From NCBI RefSeq assembly GCF_900143515.1, contig NZ_FSQT01000002.1, positions 2,543,501-2,607,500 on the forward strand: a stretch of DNA of 64,000 nt. Direction: 5' to 3'. Position 1 is the stretch's first letter. The number at the start of each line of letters is the position of its first letter. The position numbers and the translations under genes were made by a program. This DNA is from Micromonospora cremea (GTDB taxonomy: Bacteria; Actinomycetota; Actinomycetes; Mycobacteriales; Micromonosporaceae). Shown here piece by piece: positions 16,621 to 24,811 of this stretch. Under the pieces are notes generated by a model that ran no database searches, was not told the origin of the DNA, and worked only from the letters and a program-made list of their open reading frames with translations.

Positions 16621-17454
16621 TCAAGCTTCTGCGCCGGTCAGCCGGACTGCGGGCGCCCGGGCCAGTCGCCACCGCGTCGCGCCGTAGCCGAGCAGGAAGA
16701 CGATCGCGGCTGCTTCCAGGCTCGGAATCATGGTCGCGGCGAGGGCCGGTCGGTTCGGAGCAGTCAGGGCGCCGAAGAACGGGTCAGCGGTCATGTACAG
16801 CGACCCGCAGATCGGGACGACGACGGCCACCGTAACCGCCCACCAGCGGTTGAGTAGCGCGGCCAGGCCGATCCCAACGATCGCGAACAGCGGGACACCG
16901 GCCGCCGCGCGAAGCACCACCGGCCACACCGCCTCCTCGGCCAAGATCTGCACCGGCAGGAAGATGTCCTTCGAGGCCAGCTCGCGCCGAACCCAGTGGT
17001 CGGCGACCACTCTGGGCGCCAGCGGCAGCACTACGGCGAGGTCGGCCACGTCGAGGAGCACACCGAACAGCGCTGCCACGCCCGCCTTCGCCATCAGGTA
17101 CCGGCCGGGACGGGGCGGCGGGGCAAGCCGGGCCGGCGACGATTCCAGGGCCGGCAGCGAGGGCCGGGCCGGGCGGCCGGTCAGCCATGGATCACGTAGC
17201 ACCAGGAACGCCCCGGCCGCCAGCGCGGCCAGTTGAGCCCAGCCGAGGCCCGAGGTGTGGATCGCCTTGACGTCGAAGTGATACGCGTCAAGCTGTTCTT
17301 CTAAAGTCTGCGGGTCGTAGTAGACGTAGAACATGTAGGCGTCGGCGTTGAACGAAAGACTGCTCAGGCCGGCGAGCGCGACCAGGGGCGGCAGGAGCCA
17401 CAGCGCCCGACTGCGGGCCAACCTGAGCAACTCCTGACGCAACAGACCGCTCAT
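16621..17454 (-). CDS. Multi-span membrane protein, ABC-2 permease-like
   Basis: This 277-residue protein starts MSGLLRQELLRLARSRALWL, a cytoplasmic amphipathic start typical of ABC-2-type exporter permeases, followed by about six spans (LLPPLVALAGLSSL, LGWAQLAALAAGAFLVL, GVPLFAIVGIGLAALL, AVTVAVVVPICGSLY, MIPSLEAAAIVFLLGYGA). An outer loop after span 1 holds the YYDPQTLEEQ motif. A similar motif (NYDPQGDAQQ) follows span 1 of the protein at 18037, so the two are probably distant paralogs. No ATPase is adjacent. A longer N-terminus to 17565 lacks a start signal. The substrate is unknown. Confidence 0.7.
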   Translation of the reverse strand: MSGLLRQELLRLARSRALWLLPPLVALAGLSSLSFNADAYMFYVYYDPQTLEEQLDAYHFDVKAIHTSGLGWAQLAALAAGAFLVLRDPWLTGRPARPSLPALESSPARLAPPPRPGRYLMAKAGVAALFGVLLDVADLAVVLPLAPRVVADHWVRRELASKDIFLPVQILAEEAVWPVVLRAAAGVPLFAIVGIGLAALLNRWWAVTVAVVVPICGSLYMTADPFFGALTAPNRPALAATMIPSLEAAAIVFLLGYGATRWRLARAPAVRLTGAEA

Positions 17455-17715
17455 CCGCGTCAATCTACCCGTTGGCCGATTTGGCTCGTGGACGGCGCAG
17501 GGCGGGGCCAGTTCCTGCTTACGCTGCCTTTGGCGGCCAGGTGGCGAACGGATCCGCTGTCTCACCGGTCGCGTTGCCGTCCGGGTGATCGCCCATGGGA
17601 GCTTTGCTACCGGCAGAGGCGAGGAGCAGCCAGGCTTAGCAAGCAGTCGAACGTTGTCCGTTCGACACAGCCACCCAGCCGTGCAACCCGGCCTGTGGGG
17701 CGGCAGCAGGCATCG

Positions 17716-17863
17716 TTACGTCGAGTCGACGGCTGCGGCCAGTGCGCGTATCGCCGGGGTCTCGTTGACTGTCCGCCATACCAATGCCCATCGGCATGGC
17801 GGGGCATCGCGGATGGGAACGTAGACGATTCCCGGCCATGGGTAGAAGCTGCCCCCACGGCCC
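17716..17863 (-). pseudogene. C-terminal remnant of a LysR-type regulator
   Basis: The fragment reads PGIVYVPIRDAPPCRWALVW then NETPAIRALAAAV before the stop, which is the usual end of an actinobacterial LysR effector domain. Upstream the frame is lost and no HTH is present. The rest of the 17455-18036 gap shows no gene. Confidence 0.6.
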
Positions 17864-18036
17864 GCTCGGCGCCGCACGACAACAGCACCGGCACACCGTT
17901 CTCGGCATGACAGGACGTCTGGGCGGCAGCTTGGCCGCCCGACACAACCTCCTGTCATTCCCGAAGCGTGCGGCGAACAGCTCGAGGATCAGCGGACCGC
18001 GCGTGTGCTCGGGCGAACTGGACGACATCGCCGTCG

Positions 18037-18912
18037 TCAGGCGCCGCCCAGCGATCCTGGGTTGGGTCTGTGAGCGGATTCGGACGAAGAAGTACCTGTC
18101 CCGGCGGTGCGGCGCTGGCGGCGCCGCCGTTCGGCCATGCCGCCGAGGAGATTCAGCCCAAGGGCGTATGCCGCGGCGCTGATCAGTAGGGCGGCGCTGG
18201 CGCTGCGTCCCCAGTCCCCCATGAGCACGGGCGGCTGAGTCCAGACATCAATCGACAGGGCGGCCAGTGCAATTGCCGCACCCGCCGCGATCGGTGGAGC
18301 CGTCCACAGCAGCCAGTACGGGGCGTTGAACTCGTCGTCCTGCAGCAGGCCGTTCAGAGTGGCCGCGCACCAAACCGCTACCAGCAGCGCGAGGAGCAGC
18401 CAACGCCCGCGGCGAGCCAAGCCGCCGAGCAGCACGCCAAGGCCCACTCCGGCGGCGACGTATAGCGGGTAGGCAGCCAGCTCGCGCACAAGGACTCGGA
18501 CCAGGACGGGGTCGTCGAGTGGCGCCGTGGTGAAGTAGCTACCCTCGCCGCTCTGGGCCAGCGGATACGCGACCACGAAGGTCACACCCGCCAAAACCAC
18601 GGCGAGCGGGACCGCCACCATCAGCGCGGTAACGTGCGCGTGGCGGCGGGCGAGTGCGGCACCAGTCAGCAGCGCGAGGAGTTGTCCGCATAAGACACCG
18701 GACGTGTACCGGAAGATCCGCTTAGTGGAAATCCACTCGTGCTGCTGGGCGTCGCCCTGTGGGTCATAGTTGACCCAGAACTCGTAGAACCCGTCGTTGA
18801 ACGGCATGGCCGCGAACACCAGCAGCACCATCACGGGTACGGACCACACCGCCGGATGCGCCACCACGCGCTGCAACACCGACGATCTGGGCTGGCCACC
18901 CTCTGCGCGCAT
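18037..18912 (-). CDS. Multi-span membrane protein, paralog-like partner of the 16621 gene
   Basis: This protein has 291 residues and about seven hydrophobic spans (VPVMVLLVFAAMPF, LLALLTGAALA, LMVAVPLAVVLAGVTFVVAY, LYVAAGVGLGVLLGGLA, LLLALLVAVWCAATL, PIAAGAAIALAALSIDVW, AALLISAAAYALGLNLL). The first loop has YEFWVNYDPQGDAQQHEWIS, echoing the YYDPQ loop of the protein at 16621. The C-terminus is basic and Ser-rich. The start was set at ATG 18912 (MRAEGGQPRSSVLQRVV). A LysR relic separates the two membrane genes. Function unknown; possibly half of an exporter whose ATPase is elsewhere or lost. Confidence 0.65.
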   Translation of the reverse strand: MRAEGGQPRSSVLQRVVAHPAVWSVPVMVLLVFAAMPFNDGFYEFWVNYDPQGDAQQHEWISTKRIFRYTSGVLCGQLLALLTGAALARRHAHVTALMVAVPLAVVLAGVTFVVAYPLAQSGEGSYFTTAPLDDPVLVRVLVRELAAYPLYVAAGVGLGVLLGGLARRGRWLLLALLVAVWCAATLNGLLQDDEFNAPYWLLWTAPPIAAGAAIALAALSIDVWTQPPVLMGDWGRSASAALLISAAAYALGLNLLGGMAERRRRQRRTAGTGTSSSESAHRPNPGSLGGA

Positions 18913-19147
18913 CTGCCAAGGATGCCCGCCCGCCCCGGTCACCGTTGGACAACACACACGCAATCGATCAAGCACCTCGCCGGCGGTATTGAACGTTCAG
19001 CCACCAATCCCAGCGCGCCGCCACGCGGGCCGGCCTCCGGCGTGCCGAGCATCTCGACAGTCACGGTGAGGACGGCCTCGACTCGATTTCACCTCGCGCT
19101 GGTGATCACGATGCACGAAGTGGCCGGTCCGCGCCGGCCCCCGCGTC

Positions 19148-19612
19148 TCATTTGCAGCGGTGGGTGTCGGCGTCAAGATCGACCTCGACGGAGGCGTCAC
19201 TGGCCGGGGTGGCCACGGCATGGAACGGGTTAGTCAGCACGTCGGCTGCGCTGCACGACCCGCCGGGCCGTGACTCCTCGACGCGTACCGTCAACCGACC
19301 ATCCCGCTTCGAGATCTCGTCAATCCGGACGGAGTAGCCGCCGCTGGGTCTGGTGCCGAGCACGTAGAAGATCACCATCTCGGTCGTCCAGTCGACGGCC
19401 GGCGGTGCTGACGGCTGCCCCCGCATGGCCATCAACCCCTGCCAGCGCTGCTCCCACTCGGGCTGCGTCCGCACCACGAACAGCCCTGCCACGTGGGCGT
19501 CGGAGACGTCGTCATCTGCCAGCGCGCGGAACCCGACGGGCTCGCCGTCGGACCCCGTGCACCCCGCCATCGAGATGGCCATCACCATGGCCATGCCCAG
19601 CAGTCGTCGCAT
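19148..19612 (-). CDS. PrcB-C-type lipoprotein
   Basis: This 154-residue lipoprotein starts MRRLLGMAMVMAISMAGCTG, a signal peptide with a lipobox-like MAGC. The mature part resembles the PrcB C-terminal family (PF14343-like): TEMVIFYVLGTRPSGGYSVR, then a beta strand RLTVRVEESRPGGSC and a final FHAVATPAS...VEVD. The G-T-R-P-S-G-G-Y block is the family hallmark. These proteins are extracytoplasmic; in some bacteria PrcB helps localise a protease. The poly-G stretch before ATG 19612 can act as ribosome site. It is likely anchored on the outer face of the membrane. Confidence 0.72.
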   Translation of the reverse strand: MRRLLGMAMVMAISMAGCTGSDGEPVGFRALADDDVSDAHVAGLFVVRTQPEWEQRWQGLMAMRGQPSAPPAVDWTTEMVIFYVLGTRPSGGYSVRIDEISKRDGRLTVRVEESRPGGSCSAADVLTNPFHAVATPASDASVEVDLDADTHRCK

Positions 19613-19980
19613 GACCCCCCCCGCTTGGATCGTCAGGCATGATTGTCTGGCATGCTTCGGCGTCTGCGCATCAACCGCTCAGCCGACTCCGGGCGGCTCG
19701 GACCTCTCAGCTGGTGACCCGCTGCGCCACCGCTGCGACTGACATGCCGGCGACAACGCGCGGCACCGGGCCGGTGCTTCTCGCCTCAGGCCGGTCCGCC
19801 ACGGCTGCGTCACCAGTCCTGCGGTGACAGACGCATGTGCGCACGGGTCGACCGCCCGGCCTGGTTGGACAGCTCCGGTAAGGACTTCCCGTCGATCCCG
19901 TGGGTAACGGGTCCGATGCGACGTCACTAGGATCTGGGAGTGGACGATTTGCATGGCCAGATCATCGACCTCCGGCGTCC
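19613..19980. other. Intergenic stretch
   Basis: Divergent region between the lipoprotein and the 500-residue unknown protein. It must hold promoters for both, but none is clear. No gene seen. Confidence 0.4.
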
Positions 19981-21483
19981 GTGACGGGCTGGGCGCGGCT
20001 GTTCGTCAGCCACTGCCAATACCAGGTGTTCACCGTGCCGGGTGCGTCCGACGTGGGGATCTACATCCTCGGTGACGACCTGGTGCACGTCGGCGGGCCG
20101 ATTCAGCTCACCGGCTTCTGCGGCATACACACCGGCTGGATCGAGGCACGCGTCCATGTGTTGCCCGGGCCTCTGGCGGAGGTCGGCGCCGACTGGGACG
20201 CGATCAGCGAGGCGACCCTCTGGAGCCCCCGCGGCAGGCTGTCGGTCGTCGGTCTGATGGGCGGCACCTCGGAGGCCCTCACGGACGTCGACGTCCCGCG
20301 CGGGCTGATCCGGGTGCGGGTGCACGCGCGCGACCGCCTGCACGAGACCGTACGCACCGACGACGACCCGCCGGAGCGGCACGAGCTGCACATCTGGGCG
20401 GTGTCCGAGGAGACGCCATGGCGCACTGTGCTGACCGACCCGGGAGGCCGCGACTGGGAGCAGAAGCCGGCGAAGGCTGCCGAGCGGGCGATGCTGTCTC
20501 TGGTGCCGCGCCCGTCCGGCCGTCAGGCCATCCTTCGGCCGCTGCCACCCGACCCGTACGAGGATGACGCCGACCTGCCCCGGGTAACGGTCGTCCGTCA
20601 CCGGCCCGCGCCGGTCGCGGTCTCGGCGGGAGTGCTGCCCGCCGGTGACCTGGAGGTCCGGCTGGAGCGGGTCGGCGGCGAGCTACTTCGGTGGTCATGG
20701 GCCACCGCCGACGAGCCGATCTTCCCTCATCCGCTGGCCACGCTGCCGGACGATGAGCCGAGTACCGTACGGCTGACATACGGCCCCGACGGCTTCACGC
20801 TGCGGCACGAGGGAGTGCTGGGCCGGCACGCCTTCGCCCTCGGCCTGATCTGGGACCATCTGCTCGATACCGCCGGGTCGCATCCGTGGATGGAGACGTT
20901 GCGCGGGCAGGCCGCCGAGGCGACCGCGCTGGCCGAGAAGGCCCGCCGCCTGCGGGCCGAGCGCGACGCCGACCGGTGGGGAGGTGCTCCGCCGTCGGAT
21001 CGTGTCCGCGGGCTCCTTGGCCAGGCGCGGTCCCTGGCCCGGATCGACCGCCCGTTGCTCGACCGCATCGACGCGCTGCCCGCGGCCCGCCAGCGCGAGG
21101 CAGCCTGCTGGGCGGCCCGCCGCGCGATGCGTGTGGCCGGGCTCGAACGGATCGGGTGGATCGCCGACGCGCTCGCCGCCGCCGAGGCCAACCGCCCACT
21201 GCCCCGGCCCTTCACCGAGCAGAGCGGCATCCCCGCGTTCGACCGGCTCTTGTCCGATCCGGAGGTGCCGCACACCATCATCACGCTCTGCCTGGCTTCG
21301 AAAGCGCTCGGCACACGTCACGTCACCGGGGTGCTCCAGCAGGCCGCCGCGTTCCCCGCCCTGATCGCCCTGGCGAATGACGATCCGCTGGCCGCCGCGA
21401 TCGACGCCGTCTACAACGCGGCAATCGCCCACGGCGACGACCGCGACCGCTTCCTCACCGACCCCTACACCGCCCTGCGCTGA
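19981..21483 (+). CDS. Large unknown protein (about 500 residues)
   Basis: A well-formed open frame with strong actinobacterial codon use. The first 170 residues look like a beta-rich domain (ARLFVSHCQYQVFTVPGASD, VGGPIQLTGFCGIHTGWIEA, LIRVRVHARDRLHE, ELHIWAV), the middle is variable, and the last 200 are helical with many Ala/Arg (EATALAEKARRLRAERDADR). No catalytic motif, signal peptide or membrane span was recognised. GTG 19981 (VTGWARLF) was chosen; an in-frame GTG at 19900 adds 27 low-quality residues. It stands alone between a lipoprotein (divergent) and a repeat copy. Function unknown. Confidence 0.65.
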   Translation: MTGWARLFVSHCQYQVFTVPGASDVGIYILGDDLVHVGGPIQLTGFCGIHTGWIEARVHVLPGPLAEVGADWDAISEATLWSPRGRLSVVGLMGGTSEALTDVDVPRGLIRVRVHARDRLHETVRTDDDPPERHELHIWAVSEETPWRTVLTDPGGRDWEQKPAKAAERAMLSLVPRPSGRQAILRPLPPDPYEDDADLPRVTVVRHRPAPVAVSAGVLPAGDLEVRLERVGGELLRWSWATADEPIFPHPLATLPDDEPSTVRLTYGPDGFTLRHEGVLGRHAFALGLIWDHLLDTAGSHPWMETLRGQAAEATALAEKARRLRAERDADRWGGAPPSDRVRGLLGQARSLARIDRPLLDRIDALPAARQREAACWAARRAMRVAGLERIGWIADALAAAEANRPLPRPFTEQSGIPAFDRLLSDPEVPHTIITLCLASKALGTRHVTGVLQQAAAFPALIALANDDPLAAAIDAVYNAAIAHGDDRDRFLTDPYTALR

Positions 21484-21628
21484 ACCGCCGATCCGGCATG
21501 CGAAGCCAAAGACGGCACCCGAACCATCGCTACCGCGTGCGGAGCCGAGTCGACGAACGCCCCGACCGAACGCATGACGGAGCCGTGCCTGCGCGCTCTC
21601 ATGCCCATCGGCGACGCCCGGGACTGCG

Positions 21629-21724
21629 CAGGCCAAATGGGAGCCACACGATCAGCGTGGGCAGCCGATGTGAGAGCGATGGCCCGGACGCCTAGGGCCG
21701 AAACCTGGCCGGGCGGCGGTCATG
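21629..21724 (+). repeat. 96-bp direct repeat, copy A
   Basis: Starts CAGGCCAAATGGGAGCCACA. It matches 24812-24907 base for base with no gaps and 10 differences by eye. The rest of the 21484-21961 gap shows no gene. Confidence 0.9.
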
Positions 21725-21961
21725 CAACAAGTAGCCGATGAGCGCGCACACTCGCGGCGATGCGCCTGGCTGCGCTTTACTGGGCGATCAGTGGTTGCGG
21801 GATCCGGCCATGTCCGGGGATCGGGCTCGCACGCCCGATCCCCGGGGTCACCGCACCGCGCTACAAGTTCAAGTCGATCCGCAGACCCGCGTCGTCAACC
21901 GCTGCCACGCAAGTCTTGCCCTAACGTGGCAGGTCTTTCTCGATCGGTCGTCGTCGGGATG

Positions 21962-22333
21962 TCATCGCCTGTCAGCCTGGCGGAGCATCGCGTCTGTTTC
22001 GGGGTCGGGCATGAGCTGCCGGACCTCTTGCGCACAGCGGCAAGCGACGGCGGTCTTGGCTGCCCACGTCAGCGCCTCTTCGCGTGAGGCCACGTCGACG
22101 ACCATGAACCCGCCGATGACCTCCTTGGTCTCCGGGTAAGGGCCGTCGGTGACCGTCCCGTCCGTGGCCACGACGCTCGCCCTCTGCCTTTGCAGTCCGG
22201 CGCCGAACACCCACACGCCGGCGTTTACGGCCTCCTGGACCACCGCGTGCGAGGCCTTGCCCACGTCGGGAAAGTCCTCGTCCGGGATGTGGTCCATCGC
22301 GCCGTCATTGAACGAGATCAAGTACCGGGTCAT
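21962..22333 (-). CDS. YCII-related (DGPF-type) protein
   Basis: This 123-residue protein begins MTRYLISFNDGAMDHIPDED and has the family core GAGLQRQRASVVATDGTVTD then GPYPETKEVIGGFMVVDV, ending with the AREEALTWA-like helix. The DGP(F/Y) motif is the signature of the YCII/DGPF family, small dimeric proteins often beside ECF sigma factors; no sigma factor is adjacent here. ATG 22333 has GGGAG upstream; an in-frame extension to 22378 was not used. The biochemical role is not established for most members. Confidence 0.82.
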   Translation of the reverse strand: MTRYLISFNDGAMDHIPDEDFPDVGKASHAVVQEAVNAGVWVFGAGLQRQRASVVATDGTVTDGPYPETKEVIGGFMVVDVASREEALTWAAKTAVACRCAQEVRQLMPDPETDAMLRQADRR

Positions 22334-22538
22334 CCCGTGACTCCCTTGTCCCGGCGGCCTCCTCCGGCCACCTGTCACCTGTTCTACGAACGACTCGCCC
22401 CGTAATCGACGCTATGCCAAAAGATCTTTCCACGGGACTTCCGCCGCTTGGCGCCTGCGAGCGTCATGTCGCCCCCGTCTGCCGCGATCCGCGCTCAACT
22501 GTCGCGCACCAGCCGAGGAGGACATGGCGTCGCGGTCA

Positions 22539-22598
22539 CTGTCGAGTCCCACCTGATGCTTGACGAATCCGTCCCAGGTGTTGCTTGACGGTTGGTCT
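22539..22598 (+). repeat. 60-bp IS-end-like direct repeat, copy 1
   Basis: Begins CTGTCGAGTCCCACCTGATG and holds two GCTTGACG units. It matches 23437-23496 with 6 differences by eye. The pair flanks the reductase gene in the same orientation. No transposase is attached to this copy. Confidence 0.85.
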
Positions 22599-22743
22599 GG
22601 AGATAAGTGCGGAGATCGTATCGCCGTCCTGACGCTACGGTCCTGGCGTGGTGGTGAACCGGCCCTCGGTGTGGCCTGACCGATGATTCTTCCGCGCCGT
22701 GCTGGTCTGTACGCCGAGTACCGACTCACGGGAGGCTGACACC

Positions 22744-23307
22744 ATGCGAAAACTGACCTTCGGCATGAACCTGAGCCTGGACGGCTACATCGCCGCGCCC
22801 GGCGACGACCTCGGCTGGAGTGTGCCGAGCGACGAGCTGTTCCAGTGGTGGTCCGACCGGGTGAGGGCGACAGGCACGGCGCTGTACGGGCGCAAACTGT
22901 GGGAGACGATGAGCTCCCACTGGCCGACCGCCGACCAGCAGCCGGGTGCCACACCGGCGGAGATCGAGTTCGCTCGCCGCTGGCGGGACATGCCGAAGGT
23001 GGTGTTCTCCTCGACGACCAGCACGGTCGACTGGAACACCCGCCTGGTCACTAGCGACGCGGTCACCGAGATCACCCGGCTCAAGGCCGAGGACGGCGGC
23101 CCCATGGATATCGGCGGCGCCACACTCGCCGCAGTGGCCATGCGGGACGGGCTGATCGACGAGTACGCGATCGTCACCCATCCGGTCCTGGTAGGTCGCG
23201 GCACGCCGTTCTTTGCGGCCCTGGACAACTGGGTGAACCTGACCCTGGTGGAGACCCGGACGTTCCCGGACGGCGTGGTCCTGACCAGGTACGAGACCAG
23301 GCGCTGA
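22744..23307 (+). CDS. Dihydrofolate reductase-like (RibD C-terminal family) protein
   Basis: This 187-residue protein starts MRKLTFGMNLSLDGYIAAPG, the standard opening of the RibD-C/YyaP group. It continues GTALYGRKLWETMSSHWPTA, VVFSSTTSTVDWNTR, GPMDIGGATLAAVAM, and EYAIVTHPVLVGRGTPFFA. These are NADPH-dependent reductases of mostly unknown substrate; true folA enzymes differ. GGGAGG lies 9 bases before ATG 22744. It is alone between two 60-bp IS-end-like repeats, which suggests it moved or was captured together with them. A hairpin follows. Confidence 0.88.
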   Translation: MRKLTFGMNLSLDGYIAAPGDDLGWSVPSDELFQWWSDRVRATGTALYGRKLWETMSSHWPTADQQPGATPAEIEFARRWRDMPKVVFSSTTSTVDWNTRLVTSDAVTEITRLKAEDGGPMDIGGATLAAVAMRDGLIDEYAIVTHPVLVGRGTPFFAALDNWVNLTLVETRTFPDGVVLTRYETRR

Positions 23308-23324
23308 GTACCCCAACCTCGGAT

Positions 23325-23343
23325 CGGCCCGGGCTTCGGGCCG
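23325..23343 (+). terminator. Hairpin after the reductase gene
   Basis: CGGCCCG (23325-23331) pairs with CGGGCCG (23337-23343) over a 5-base loop, 18 bases past the stop. Confidence 0.5.
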
Positions 23344-23436
23344 CCCAAGGATCTCGTGGCGCTGTGTTTCGAGGCGATCGTGATACCCGTCCCGGATCAC
23401 AGACCGTGTATGGCACAAGACACGCCTTGCCGTGCG

Positions 23437-23496
23437 CTGTCTGGTCCCACCGGATGCTTGACGTTTCCGTCCCAGCTGTTGCTTGACGGTTGGTCT
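23437..23496 (+). repeat. 60-bp IS-end-like direct repeat, copy 2
   Basis: Begins CTGTCTGGTCCCACCGGATG. It ends at the stop codon of a transposase-like remnant on the other strand, which suggests it is the non-coding end of an insertion sequence. Confidence 0.85.
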
Positions 23497-23601
23497 AGGT
23501 TTCGGTGGCGACCTTGCGGGGTCGGCGGGCTTTGATCCTACGGACGGGCTGGTCGGTGGTGCGTCGGACGGTGTGTGGTTCGGCGTCGGTGTGGATGGTC
23601 C
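23495..23601 (-). pseudogene. Possible transposase C-terminal remnant
   Basis: The frame reads TIHTDAEPHTVRRTTDQPVR then KARRPRKVATET and stops inside the 60-bp repeat. A basic tail directly next to a terminal repeat is what the 3' end of an integrase-type transposase looks like, but too little remains to name the family. Confidence 0.35.
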
Positions 23602-23674
23602 CCGACCCTCCTCAAAGCTCAGCTCCAACGCTTGGCGCTACGCCAGTACGGTGCGACGGGTGCTCACCATCCGA

Positions 23675-24211
23675 ATGAACGAGGCCGCCGTAACCGCACT
23701 TCAACCACTGGCAGCCGATGACTTGCCGACCGTCGGCGGCACCCTCGACCAGGACCTGCAAGACATGCTCGCGCAGGGCCTCACGGACAACGAAGGCGCT
23801 CTGATCTTCACCGCGCACATCGGCCAATGGCCTGCTGCTCCAGCTTCCGTCCCTGCGGCGGTCGCGAAGATGGGTTGGCGGGATCTGACCGGCTACGAGT
23901 GCAACTACAACAGCTTCCACCTGGAGGACCATGCCCCGGTAAAGGTCACGATCCTCGACGACGGACAACTCCAGATCAACACCGAGGGCCAAGTCGTGCT
24001 GCTACGGCTCGGGATGGTCGTGGCTGACGCCGTGCTTCGCCTCGTCCGAGCCCTACCGCAGCCGACAGCCGTGCGCTGCATCATCCTGGCGAACGACACC
24101 AACAGCACGTTCCGATTCCACCGGATCCGGCCCGGCGAAGACTGGATCGACCTTGAGGACTTGGAGCGGTACCCGAGGGAGATGACTGTCGTCCTCGACA
24201 GCCACCCGTGA
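23675..24211 (+). CDS. Unknown cytosolic protein (about 178 residues)
   Basis: The likely start is ATG 23675 (MNEAAVTALQPLAADDLPTV), with GTG 23660 and 23651 as alternatives; the region before belongs to IS remnants. The protein is acidic with no signal or span. It contains LTGYECNYNSFHLED, strands VKVTILDDGQLQI, helix LRLGMVVADAVLRLVRALP, and ends RPGEDWIDLEDLERYPREMT. Size, acidity and island setting resemble orphan immunity or SMI1-like proteins, but no family was recognised. Repeat Y begins 12 bases after the stop. Confidence 0.6.
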   Translation: MNEAAVTALQPLAADDLPTVGGTLDQDLQDMLAQGLTDNEGALIFTAHIGQWPAAPASVPAAVAKMGWRDLTGYECNYNSFHLEDHAPVKVTILDDGQLQINTEGQVVLLRLGMVVADAVLRLVRALPQPTAVRCIILANDTNSTFRFHRIRPGEDWIDLEDLERYPREMTVVLDSHP

Positions 24212-24222
24212 CGTGCCGCTCA

Positions 24223-24244
24223 TACAGCCATCCGTACAGCCAAG
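24223..24244 (+). repeat. Left end of long repeat Y (tandem TACAGCC motif)
   Basis: Identical over 22 bases to 11253-11274. The diverged middle leads to R4 after 140 bases. Confidence 0.75.
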
Positions 24245-24384
24245 ACCGCCCACCAGCACCGCCCCCGCCGGACAACCACAGACACGCTGACCATGCGCGC
24301 GGCCCGCTCGCCAGCATCCGGGATCTTCTAATCCCAGGCCGCTCCGCTTGATCGACGCCGACCCTTAGACAGCTAGCAGCGAGG

Positions 24385-24455
24385 CTCGTCCGGTAGGGCG
24401 CTCCACCTTGTCCCCGTCCGGGGGAGGCTGGACGGTCTGGCGACTGCCTGACGAG
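24385..24455 (+). repeat. Dispersed palindromic repeat R4
   Basis: CTCGTCCGGTAGGGCGCTCC at the left; ACTGCCTGACGAG at the right; an inner CCCC-GTCC-GGGG hairpin. It is the most complete copy and the best guide to the site the IS entered in R2. Confidence 0.85.
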
Positions 24456-24503
24456 GAGATCCGCGAGCAAGCTAGAGGCTGCTGCCCACGGCAACCCCCC
24501 TGG

Positions 24504-24743
24504 TCAGGGTCGCATCCACGATCCAACCAACCAGGCACCCGAGGCGACATCGATGTGCTCGGTCACCCATGGCTGAACGATGGCCGCGATCTGCTCCGTC
24601 ATGGGCCATGAGTCGATGATCCAACCGTCATCTCCCACCTTGACATGATCGCGGAGCGGTTCGATCACTTCCGGAGGCAGCTCCCAGGAACGTTCGAGGA
24701 AGTCGTCCGTCCCGAACTTCTGAACAACGTTGGCCACGTTCAC
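24504..24743 (-). CDS. Small unknown acidic protein
   Basis: About 79 residues, starting at GTG 24743 (VNVANVVQKFGTDDFLERSW). The rest is acidic: LPPEVIEPLRDHVKVGDDGW, IIDSWPMTEQIAAIVQ, ending ASGAWLVGSWMRP. It reads like a real small protein rather than a shadow: hydrophobic and charged residues alternate plausibly and the opposite strand is poor. Its size and acidity are like small immunity proteins; the family was not recognised. It is next to repeat R4, on the opposite strand to the ABC operon. Confidence 0.5.
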   Translation of the reverse strand: MNVANVVQKFGTDDFLERSWELPPEVIEPLRDHVKVGDDGWIIDSWPMTEQIAAIVQPWVTEHIDVASGAWLVGSWMRP

Positions 24744-24811
24744 GCGACGACCGTAGCTGGCTCTGGCGCGCCTCAACGGTCAGCGGAGCAGCCCTGGCAG
24801 CCCTCGATGCC

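Noticed and set aside
17585..17824. Short plus-strand open frames in 17455-18036
   Set aside because: No start signals and improbable composition; the only support is for a LysR remnant on the minus strand.
10214..24455. Integron attC sites as an explanation of repeats R1-R4
   Set aside because: The arms lack the GTTRRRY/RYYYAAC core pattern and no integron integrase is present.
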